9,885 bases of DNA. Origin: Candidatus Shapirobacteria bacterium (GTDB lineage: Bacteria > Patescibacteriota > Microgenomatia > UBA12405). Both the position numbers and the translations under genes were made by a program. Where the stretch lies: positions 1 through 9,885 of the forward strand of contig JAPLYY010000058.1 of NCBI GenBank assembly GCA_026395315.1. Direction: 5' to 3'. The notes beneath the pieces are model-generated. The model was not told the DNA's origin and ran no database searches. It saw only the letters and a list, made by a program, of their open reading frames with translations. Below, one piece after another: positions 1 to 5,496 of this stretch (within the stretch, counting starts at the first letter, position 1; each line of letters starts with the position of its first letter).

Positions 1-411
1 CTGTCACCAAAAATAAAGCGGGAATTACAACCAAAACTTAAACTAAAAGCCCGTTTTTTATCTCAAAAATATAAAATTTCTACACCTAATCTGGATACGA
101 TTATTTCCACTGTTCTGGATTACCTTGAAGAACACGATTTAATTAATGAAAAGTCGTATGTCGATTATATTGTTTCCAAATACTCTCACAAACCCCAAGC
201 CTACATTTCCCGCTTCTTGTCTTCAAAAGGACTTAGGCAACATTCAATAGTCAAAGATGATACTGAATTATTAAAAGATATTTTATCTCGTCCTAAATAT
301 CAAAATATGGCCAATACTGATTATAAAACCCGTCAGAAATTAATAGTCAGCCTTATCCGCAAAGGCTTTACTTACGACGATATCAAAGCTACAATACAAC
401 TACTATCTTAA
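1..411 (+). CDS. recX: Regulatory protein RecX, 3' part (5' end outside window)
   Basis: RecX binds RecA filaments in the cytoplasm and modulates recombination. The frame is open from base 1 to the TAA at 409-411 (136 codons visible), with no stop upstream, so the gene begins before the window. The visible part is helical and shows the RecX three-helix repeat pattern: an arm with 'YLEEHDLINEKSYVDYIV', then 'RFLSSKGLRQHSI', and a final repeat ending 'LIRKGFTYDDIKATIQLL', the typical last RecX helix pair with the RKGF-Y-D-I signature. An internal ATG at 217 would remove the first repeats and is not the true start. recX usually follows recA, which I would expect just upstream. The following gene, rny, is 106 bp downstream. 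I see no strong terminator in that gap. Family assignment is by motif recognition only. Confidence 0.8.
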   Translation: MSPKIKRELQPKLKLKARFLSQKYKISTPNLDTIISTVLDYLEEHDLINEKSYVDYIVSKYSHKPQAYISRFLSSKGLRQHSIVKDDTELLKDILSRPKYQNMANTDYKTRQKLIVSLIRKGFTYDDIKATIQLLS

Positions 412-504
412 TTATTAACATTAATATTTTAACTTTTTACCTCAAATTCCTAATGTTTTCGCATTTAAGTCCAGCCCTAGTCAGGTCTATTTTCGGTAAA
501 AAGT

Positions 505-511
505 AAAGGAG
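505..511 (+). promoter_or_regulatory. Ribosome binding site of rny
   Basis: AAAGGAG lies 6 nt before the ATG at 518 and is one of only two good Shine-Dalgarno matches in the window. It fixes the rny start: an in-frame TAA at 497-499 rules out any longer N-terminus. The 412-517 gap otherwise shows no convincing promoter. Confidence 0.8.
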
Positions 512-517
512 TTTTCC

Positions 518-2053
518 ATGTTCGATACATTTTTGTCCAAGTTTAAGGGTATATTTGGCGGTGTTACCCCAGTTTCCCCGGCTGTTTCAGTTGATGAACC
601 GACCAACCGGGTTGAATATAAACCGGTTACTAAAAAAGTTTCTCCGCCTTCTCTTCCCAAGGTTGATACCAAAGTTATTGATTCTCAAACCACGGCCTCT
701 CTCCAAAACGCCAAACGTTTAGAAACCGAGGCCAAAGTTAAAGAAGCGGAAATTTTTGAACGGCTCAAATCACTTGATGCCAAAGAGCAGTACCTTATTC
801 AAAAAGAGAAATCCGTTGATCTTACCCTTAATGATTTAAAAACTAAACAAACCCAAACTGAAGATTTATACCGAAAACAGTTAGAAAAGTTGGAACAGAT
901 TTCCGGTTTAGATTTAGCTAAAGCCAAAAAATTAATCCTGGCCAGTACTGAAAAAAAATTAAGTAATTGGATTGCCCAAAAAATTGAAGAGACCCGGGCT
1001 GAGATCCAGTCCCGCGAGGATGAACTGGCCAAAGAGATCTTGGTGGATAGTATTCAACATGGAGTGACTGATTACGTTGCTGAATATACCGTTTCCACTA
1101 TCACTCTACCAGACGATACCATCAAGGGAAAAATTATCGGCCGGGAAGGCCGCAATATCCGCGCTTTTGAAAAAGCTACCGGTGTGGAAATTGAACTGGA
1201 CGAAACCAATGATATCCGTATTTCTTCCTTTGATTCTACCCGCCGCGAAATTGCCCGTCTTTCCTTAGAAAAGTTAGTTAAGGATGGCCGTATTCAACCG
1301 TTGAAAATTGAACAAATTGTGGCCCAAACCAAAGCCGATATGGACAAAATCCTTCTTAACGAAGGTAAACGTATTTGTCAGGAAGTCGGTGTTTATAATC
1401 TTCCGGTTGATTTGATAAAACATATTGGTAAATACAAATTCCGCTTTTCTTACGGTCAAAATTTGGCCAAGCATACTATTGAAGCCACCAAAATTGCCGT
1501 TAATCTGGCCTCCGAACTTCACGCTGATATCAACACTGTCCGTCTCGGCGCTCTGCTTCATGATATTGGTAAGGTCGTTGCCGACCAGGAGGGGACTCAC
1601 ATCGATCTCGGAGTTGATCTTGTCCGTTCTTTTAGATTACCCGAAGCGGTCATTACCGCTGTTGCCGAACACCATTTGGATACGTTCTCCACTCCCGAGT
1701 CAGCTATTGTCTATCTTGGTGACGCTGCCTCCGGCGCCCGTCCCGGCGCCCGCTACGAGGTTCACGAAGAATATTTAAAAAGAATGACCAATATTGAAGC
1801 TATTGCTTCCGGCTTTAATGGGGTTACTTCAGTGGCTGCTTATCAGGCCGGCCGTGAAGTTATGGTTATGGTCGACCCGGGGCGGGTTAACGACGACGAA
1901 GCCACAGTTTTAAGTCAAAATATTGCCGAAAAACTCGACGAAGAGGCTAAATGGGCCGGGCAGATAAAAGTTACCGTCGTCAGAGAATTGCGGACAAGTT
2001 CGGTCATTGTTGGCAGCAAAATCAGTAAAAATGCGGTTAAAAATGATGAATAA
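518..2053 (+). CDS. rny: Ribonuclease Y, without the usual N-terminal transmembrane anchor
   Basis: RNase Y is an endoribonuclease that initiates mRNA decay, normally from the inner face of the membrane. Visible domains of the 511-residue protein: an N-terminal segment (1-16), a Pro/Ser/Thr-rich linker (about 17-58), a long charged coiled coil (about 60-180), a KH RNA-binding domain (about 196-255) with the GREG loop at 208-211, and an HD phosphodiesterase domain with the metal-binding H348-D349 in 'LLHDIGK', followed by 'EGTHIDLGV' and the 'AEHH' motif. The C-terminus carries the usual 'GQIKVTVVRE' segment. Length is close to the family norm of about 520. The oddity is the N-terminus: Bacillus RNase Y starts with a transmembrane helix, whereas here residues 1-16 are amphipathic, with all bulky hydrophobic residues on one face. 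The start is secure because of the ribosome binding site and the upstream in-frame stop. The enzyme identity is near certain; membrane attachment through the helix is inference. Confidence 0.96.
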   Translation: MFDTFLSKFKGIFGGVTPVSPAVSVDEPTNRVEYKPVTKKVSPPSLPKVDTKVIDSQTTASLQNAKRLETEAKVKEAEIFERLKSLDAKEQYLIQKEKSVDLTLNDLKTKQTQTEDLYRKQLEKLEQISGLDLAKAKKLILASTEKKLSNWIAQKIEETRAEIQSREDELAKEILVDSIQHGVTDYVAEYTVSTITLPDDTIKGKIIGREGRNIRAFEKATGVEIELDETNDIRISSFDSTRREIARLSLEKLVKDGRIQPLKIEQIVAQTKADMDKILLNEGKRICQEVGVYNLPVDLIKHIGKYKFRFSYGQNLAKHTIEATKIAVNLASELHADINTVRLGALLHDIGKVVADQEGTHIDLGVDLVRSFRLPEAVITAVAEHHLDTFSTPESAIVYLGDAASGARPGARYEVHEEYLKRMTNIEAIASGFNGVTSVAAYQAGREVMVMVDPGRVNDDEATVLSQNIAEKLDEEAKWAGQIKVTVVRELRTSSVIVGSKISKNAVKNDE

Positions 2054-2056
2054 CTC

Positions 2057-2084
2057 TTGCATTTGCTGTAAAGTTGGCTAGAAT
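2057..2084 (+). promoter_or_regulatory. Probable sigma70-type promoter of the HU gene
   Basis: TTGCAT (2057-2062) and TAGAAT (2079-2084) are separated by 16 nt. The -35 box matches the consensus only in TTG; the -10 box differs at one position. Transcription would begin near 2091, giving an A-rich leader of about 25 nt before the ATG at 2116, without a Shine-Dalgarno sequence. The promoter begins 3 bp after the rny stop, so HU can be transcribed on its own. Confidence 0.55.
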
Positions 2085-2115
2085 GAAGTGAATTACAAAT
2101 TTAAACAAAAAACAA

Positions 2116-2388
2116 ATGACCAAAAAAGATCTGATCGAAGTCGTTGCTCAAAAAGCTAAGCTTTCCAAAAAAGCGGCTAAAGTTGCCGTTGAGACTTTTC
2201 TCAACGAAATTATGAAAGCTCTCTCCAGTGGAGAAGTGGTTAAACTATCCGGTTTTGGTACTTTCAAGACCAAAATGTTCAAGGCTAAAACTATTAAAGC
2301 TATCGGATCTAAAGAATCCAAAAAGATTGTTGCCCGTCGGATGCCTCGCTACATTCCCGGAACCAAAATCAAGAAAATGGTAAAATAA
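2116..2388 (+). CDS. hup: HU-family DNA-binding protein
   Basis: HU dimers bend and compact DNA in the nucleoid. The 90-residue length is exactly that of E. coli HU-beta, and the two align without gaps: helical dimerisation part (1-45), the 'SGFGTF' turn at 45-50, the DNA-binding arm (about 51-75) and the C-terminal 'PGTKIKKMVK'. The protein is very lysine-rich. The arm tip is unusual: the conserved R-N-P at 61-63, whose proline inserts between base pairs, is K-A-I here. It may therefore bend DNA less sharply or bind differently (inference). The gene has its own promoter just after rny and a strong terminator behind it, so it is probably monocistronic. The leader is A-rich with no Shine-Dalgarno sequence. 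IHF is less likely because the family of that subunit also keeps the proline. Confidence 0.94.
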   Translation: MTKKDLIEVVAQKAKLSKKAAKVAVETFLNEIMKALSSGEVVKLSGFGTFKTKMFKAKTIKAIGSKESKKIVARRMPRYIPGTKIKKMVK

Positions 2389-2402
2389 TTCTCTTGAATC
2401 TC

Positions 2403-2436
2403 AAAAACCCCGGCTTCACGTCGGGGTTTTTTGTTT
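2403..2436 (+). terminator. Rho-independent terminator after the HU gene
   Basis: A hairpin with arms CCCCGGC (2408-2414) and GTCGGGG (2420-2426), one G-T pair and a 5-nt loop, is extended by A/T pairs and followed by a T run from 2427. It lies 15-20 bp after the HU stop codon at 2388. The T-rich tail runs directly into the -10 box of the next gene. Confidence 0.9.
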
Positions 2437-2442
2437 TATAAT
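2437..2442 (+). promoter_or_regulatory. -10 box immediately before the YdcF-like gene (leaderless type)
   Basis: A perfect TATAAT ends 5 nt before the ATG at 2448, so the expected transcription start is at or next to the A of the start codon. There is no TG extension, and no -35 box can be placed because the terminator hairpin occupies that position. It belongs to a series of similarly placed -10 boxes in this window. Confidence 0.55.
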
Positions 2443-2447
2443 TGATA

Positions 2448-3053
2448 ATGAAAAACATTAGTATCGTTTTGGGCTATGGTGTTTTTACTCCGGAACAAAC
2501 CGACTATCAAAACTATCTAGTTACCGCTCTGAATGGTTGTCTCAAAGATCAGTCAGAAATCATCCTGACCACAGGCGGTTGTAGCAATAAAAACTACCCT
2601 CAGCTTTCCGAAGCCGAATCGGTTAAAAATCTTTATCTGGAGCTTCATCCGGAACTATCTCCCATAATTATTACCGAAAACCAATCTCTTTCCACTCCTC
2701 AAAATCTGGAAAATTCATTAGAAATTTTAAATAAACAAAATATTACCCCAAGTGATATAAACATTTTCTGCGACGCCATCCGTTCTCCAAAAGTATTTTA
2801 TTTAGCTCTGTCGCTTTTTTATCCCGATTTGTCAGAGAAAGATCGTCTCAAAATTCTTTTAGATTTTGCCACATCAGATATACCCAAACTTGATTACAAT
2901 ATTATTCATGTTAATGGTATTTCTTTCAGTAACACCTTTGAATTGGCTACTCACCAGATAGTTTCTTCTATGCTGGAAATGCATTACCTTGAATATCCCG
3001 ACCTCCAGGAACAGTTCATTGCCTGGCGAAAAATTAAATGGGGAGTCAAATGA
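2448..3053 (+). CDS. DUF218 / YdcF-like protein
   Basis: This 201-residue protein matches the DUF218 (YdcF/SanA-type) pattern: 'IVLGYG' at the N-terminus (6-11), 'ILTTGG' (39-44) closing the second strand, 'SEAESVKNLYLE' (54-65), an acidic 'ITENQSLSTPQN' (75-86) and a Rossmann-like alternation of strands and helices. No signal peptide or membrane segment is visible, so it should be cytoplasmic, unlike SanA. The biochemical role of the family is unsettled; E. coli YdcF has been reported to bind S-adenosylmethionine. I chose the ATG at 2448 rather than the in-frame TTG at 2442 because the TTG falls inside the TATAAT box. The stop TGA (3051-3053) is also part of the next promoter. The substrate is unknown. 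Confidence 0.75.
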   Translation: MKNISIVLGYGVFTPEQTDYQNYLVTALNGCLKDQSEIILTTGGCSNKNYPQLSEAESVKNLYLELHPELSPIIITENQSLSTPQNLENSLEILNKQNITPSDINIFCDAIRSPKVFYLALSLFYPDLSEKDRLKILLDFATSDIPKLDYNIIHVNGISFSNTFELATHQIVSSMLEMHYLEYPDLQEQFIAWRKIKWGVK

Positions 3054-3059
3054 TATAAT
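3051..3059 (+). promoter_or_regulatory. Extended -10 promoter of the TPR gene, overlapping a stop codon
   Basis: TGATATAAT is a perfect extended -10 element (TGnTATAAT). Its TGA is the stop codon of the upstream gene. It ends 5 nt before the ATG at 3065, predicting a leaderless mRNA. I see no -35 box at the usual distance, which extended -10 promoters can do without. Confidence 0.65.
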
Positions 3060-3064
3060 TTTCT

Positions 3065-3766
3065 ATGACCACAAATTTTGACCCACAACTTCAAGTTATT
3101 GCTCAATTACGTGAAACCAAAGGTAAAGAATCCGAAACTCTGGCCAAAATTGCGGAATTGGAAATGGTTGCCGGTACTGATTTTACGATAATAGCCAAAT
3201 TAAACTGGGAAAAAGCTTTCGTTTATCAACATCTGGTTATGGGTCAAACCGATGTCGGCCAAAATCTCAAACTGATGGCCGAATCGGCCCTTAAAGCCCA
3301 CGAAATAGTTGAACAAAATAATCTGGCCGAACTAAAAGGCGACGATTATCGTTTTCTCGGCCGGATTTATGATTATCAAAAAAATTATCCCTTAGCCCAA
3401 AGTTATTATCAACAAGCCCTGGATTTTTATACAGCCAAAAACGATCCACATGTTTTGGAAATTAAAGGTTTTCTGTCGTACAACTTGGTCTGCCAAAATA
3501 AAATCGATGAAGGTATGTCTTCGGCGGAACAAACATTTACGGAATTCGATCAAAACTCCTTAAAACAATCGGATTATTATACCTGGGCTGTTTGGAAATC
3601 AGGTATCTTTCCACGGATTATCCAATCACTTAGTTCCCAAAAAGCGGATTTTGATAAAGTCAAAATGGCCGATTATCTGGCTAAAAGTGAGGCTATATTA
3701 ACCAACAATTATAATTTTCAGTTCCGCCTTGATGAAATTGCCGCCGCCAAAAATCTTCTGAACTAA
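3065..3766 (+). CDS. TPR-like helical protein of unknown function
   Basis: The 233-residue protein appears entirely helical and soluble. The clearest tetratricopeptide-like unit is at about 94-124, with 'YRFLGRIYDYQKNYPLAQSYYQQALDF'-type spacing of small and aromatic residues (G99, Y102, Y108, A111, Y115, A118); a second weaker unit follows at about 131-165. The N-terminal third (about 8-60) may hold a degenerate repeat. TPR arrays are protein-binding scaffolds, so a partner rather than a reaction is expected, but none can be named. It has its own leaderless-type promoter, and the S51 hydrolase gene follows after 5 bp, so the two are probably co-transcribed. Similar proteins of about this size occur beside hydrolases in small-genome bacteria, but I do not recognise a specific family. 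Confidence 0.6.
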   Translation: MTTNFDPQLQVIAQLRETKGKESETLAKIAELEMVAGTDFTIIAKLNWEKAFVYQHLVMGQTDVGQNLKLMAESALKAHEIVEQNNLAELKGDDYRFLGRIYDYQKNYPLAQSYYQQALDFYTAKNDPHVLEIKGFLSYNLVCQNKIDEGMSSAEQTFTEFDQNSLKQSDYYTWAVWKSGIFPRIIQSLSSQKADFDKVKMADYLAKSEAILTNNYNFQFRLDEIAAAKNLLN

Positions 3767-3771
3767 ATTCT

Positions 3772-4389
3772 ATGAATCTTTTTCTCACCTCCAGTGCCAA
3801 CGAAGTTATGACTGATGTCGTCAGACATCTGCCGCTAAAACCATCAGAATATAATGTTGCCTTTATCAATACCGCCGCCGAGCCAGAACCTGGTGATCAT
3901 TGGTGGGTGTCGGCCGATAAAAAATCCCTCACCGACCTAGGTTTTAACGTTGATGAATTCACCATCACTGGACTTAACTCGTCGCAAATTGAAGAAAAGT
4001 TGCTCGATAAAAATTTAATTTTTGTTGCCGGTGGCAACACTTTTTATTTGCTAGATCAAACAATTAAAAATGGTTTTGATCAAATCTTGAAAAGAAAAAT
4101 TTCTGAAGGTATAGTTTATATTGGCTCTAGTGCCGGGTCAATGATTGTCGGAAAGCGAATTGATTTGGTTTGTACCATCGATGACAAATCAAAAGCACCT
4201 AATCTTAAATCTGACGGTTTAGGTATTGTTGATCTGGCGTTACTCCCACATTGGGGTAGCCCTGATTTCAAAAAAGAATACGGTGATGGCTTTAGTGATA
4301 TGTATTGTGAAAACGTCAAAATAATTCCCCTGAGCAATAAACAATATTTGTGGGTAAACGGTATTAATCTTCAGTTAGTTCAAATCTAG
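3772..4389 (+). CDS. Peptidase S51 family protein (peptidase E-like)
   Basis: Peptidase E (S51) is a cytoplasmic serine dipeptidase that cleaves after N-terminal aspartate; cyanophycinases belong to the same family. The 205-residue protein shows the family hallmarks: N-terminal 'LFLTSSAN', the glycine-rich 'FVAGGNTFYLL' (84-94), the nucleophile elbow 'GSSAGSM' with Ser120 as likely nucleophile, and 'LLPHWG' with His160 as a candidate catalytic histidine. The length fits the short bacterial members (about 230 residues) with some trimming. There is no signal peptide. The start ATG lies 5 bp after the TPR stop codon with no Shine-Dalgarno sequence and no good promoter of its own, which suggests a shared transcript. 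Asp-dipeptidase specificity cannot be read from the sequence; another S51 activity is possible. Confidence 0.85.
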   Translation: MNLFLTSSANEVMTDVVRHLPLKPSEYNVAFINTAAEPEPGDHWWVSADKKSLTDLGFNVDEFTITGLNSSQIEEKLLDKNLIFVAGGNTFYLLDQTIKNGFDQILKRKISEGIVYIGSSAGSMIVGKRIDLVCTIDDKSKAPNLKSDGLGIVDLALLPHWGSPDFKKEYGDGFSDMYCENVKIIPLSNKQYLWVNGINLQLVQI

Positions 4390-4395
4390 TTTTCC

Positions 4396-4404
4396 TGCTA
4401 AAAT
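4396..4404 (+). promoter_or_regulatory. Extended -10 promoter of ychF
   Basis: TGCTAAAAT matches TGnTATAAT with one mismatch and ends 6 nt before the ATG at 4411, so transcription should start on the first base of the start codon. It sits in the 21-bp gap after the S51 gene. No -35 box or Shine-Dalgarno sequence is visible. Confidence 0.65.
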
Positions 4405-4410
4405 ACGTTC

Positions 4411-5496
4411 ATGTCCAAACTTTCTCTCGGTATCGTCGGTCTGCCCAATGTCGGTAAATCAACTTTGTTTAATGCACTTCTGGGTAAACAGGTGGCTGAT
4501 GCCAGCAATTACCCTTTTTGCACTATCGATCCTAATGTCGGTGTGGTCGAAGTCCCCGATGCCAAACTCCCGGTTTTAGGGAATATTGTTAAAACCCCCA
4601 AAATCGTTCCCGCCATTGTCGAATTCGTCGATATTGCCGGCTTGGTCAAAGGCGCCTCCACCGGTGAGGGTTTGGGTAACAAATTTTTAACCAATATCCG
4701 CGACTGCGATGCCATCATGCATGTCGTCCGTTTTTTTTCCGATCCCAATATTGTCAAACCTGGCCTGCCGGCAGGCAGGGAAGGTCTCGTTACTCCGAAA
4801 TCTGACTTTGAGGTTGTTTGTGCTGAATTAATTATTAAAGATTTAGAATCTGTTGATAAGTATCTAAGTTCATATAAAAATAATCCTATCGAAAGTAAAA
4901 CTAAAAAATTTGCCTTTGCCTCTAAATTAAAATCCGGTCTGGAGCAGGGGAAGCTGGCCATAAATTTAGACCTGACCCCTGAAGAAAAAGAGCTATTACC
5001 CGAATTCTTTTTATTAACAGCCAAACCTTATTTTATCGTTGCCAATGTTGACGAATCTACTTATCAGAATATTGATAAGTTTAAGACAGATTTAGAAAAT
5101 GTTATTCCGGTTTGTGCCAAAATTGAATTCGATTTATCGGAACTTTCGGTTGAGGATAGAAAAAACTATTTAAAAGAGCTCGGAGTCACTCAATCGGGTT
5201 TGGAACGGGTTATCCATGAGGCCTACCATACTCTTGGACTGCAATCGTACTACACCGCCGGCGTTAAAGAAGCCCGCGCCTGGACGGTCAGGCAGGGTGC
5301 CACTGCTCCCGAAGCTGCCGGCGTCATTCATACCGATTTTCAACGGGGTTTCATTATGGCCGAAATTGTTTCGTATCCTGATTTTGTCGCCAACAACGGT
5401 TGGGACGGCGCCAAAACCAAAGGCTTATTACGCCACGAAGGTAAAGATTACGTTATGCACCCCGACGACATTGTCGAGTTTAGGTTTAATGTTTAA
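4411..5496 (+). CDS. ychF: Ribosome-associated ATPase YchF (OLA1 family)
   Basis: YchF is an Obg-related P-loop NTPase that binds ribosomes and hydrolyses ATP rather than GTP. The 361-residue protein has the expected order: G1 'GLPNVGKST' (10-18), the switch I region, G3 'DIAG' (74-77) followed by 'LVKGASTGEGLGNKFL', a helical coiled-coil insert (about 130-200), the G4 position 'NVDE' (212-215) and the C-terminal TGS domain (about 278-361) with 'EARAWTVRQGATAPEAAGVIH'. The NxxE in place of NKxD at G4 is the known basis of ATP preference. Length matches the family (363 in E. coli). Residues 117-123 (PGLPAGR) are encoded exactly by a palindromic repeat and make the loop after 'SDPNI' about six residues longer than in E. 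coli. The gene overlaps miaA by 8 bp, indicating co-transcription and probable translational coupling. Confidence 0.96.
   Translation: MSKLSLGIVGLPNVGKSTLFNALLGKQVADASNYPFCTIDPNVGVVEVPDAKLPVLGNIVKTPKIVPAIVEFVDIAGLVKGASTGEGLGNKFLTNIRDCDAIMHVVRFFSDPNIVKPGLPAGREGLVTPKSDFEVVCAELIIKDLESVDKYLSSYKNNPIESKTKKFAFASKLKSGLEQGKLAINLDLTPEEKELLPEFFLLTAKPYFIVANVDESTYQNIDKFKTDLENVIPVCAKIEFDLSELSVEDRKNYLKELGVTQSGLERVIHEAYHTLGLQSYYTAGVKEARAWTVRQGATAPEAAGVIHTDFQRGFIMAEIVSYPDFVANNGWDGAKTKGLLRHEGKDYVMHPDDIVEFRFNV
4759..4779 (+). repeat. In-frame palindromic repeat inside ychF
   Basis: The core GCCTGCCGGCAGGC (4763-4776) is a perfect 14-bp palindrome. Allowing one unpaired G at 4762, the arms extend to a 20-base inverted repeat. 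The element covers precisely codons 117-123. The CCTGCCTGCCGGCAGG type of palindrome is one I recall as dispersed in genomes of this kind, but this is unverified. Confidence 0.6.

Noticed and set aside
412..517. Possible promoter or terminator between recX and rny
   Set aside because: The sequence is AT-rich with several weak TAATAT-like strings, but no well-spaced -35/-10 pair, extended -10 or GC hairpin; rny may be read from upstream.
1731..1752. Tandem GGCGCCCG-type repeat in rny
   Set aside because: It encodes the conserved RNase Y motif 'ARPGAR', so the repetition reflects protein constraint and not a repeat element.
1274..1778. Overlapping open frames on both strands inside rny
   Set aside because: These are shadows of the conserved KH-HD region; rny is intact and in the normal order of domains.
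2442..2447. TTG start adding two residues to the YdcF-like protein
   Set aside because: The TTG overlaps the TATAAT box, so it would not be in the predicted mRNA; ATG 2448 follows directly.
4509..5024. 171-codon open frame on the minus strand inside ychF
   Set aside because: It lies wholly antisense to a clear, conserved ychF, has no ribosome binding site or recognisable motif, and is explained by the codon bias of the sense strand.
5216..5488. Longer form of miaA starting within ychF (91 extra codons)
   Set aside because: The P-loop of MiaA normally lies within the first 10-15 residues, the extension is low-complexity Pro/Leu-rich sequence from the alternative frame of ychF, and ATG 5489 gives a normal N-terminus.
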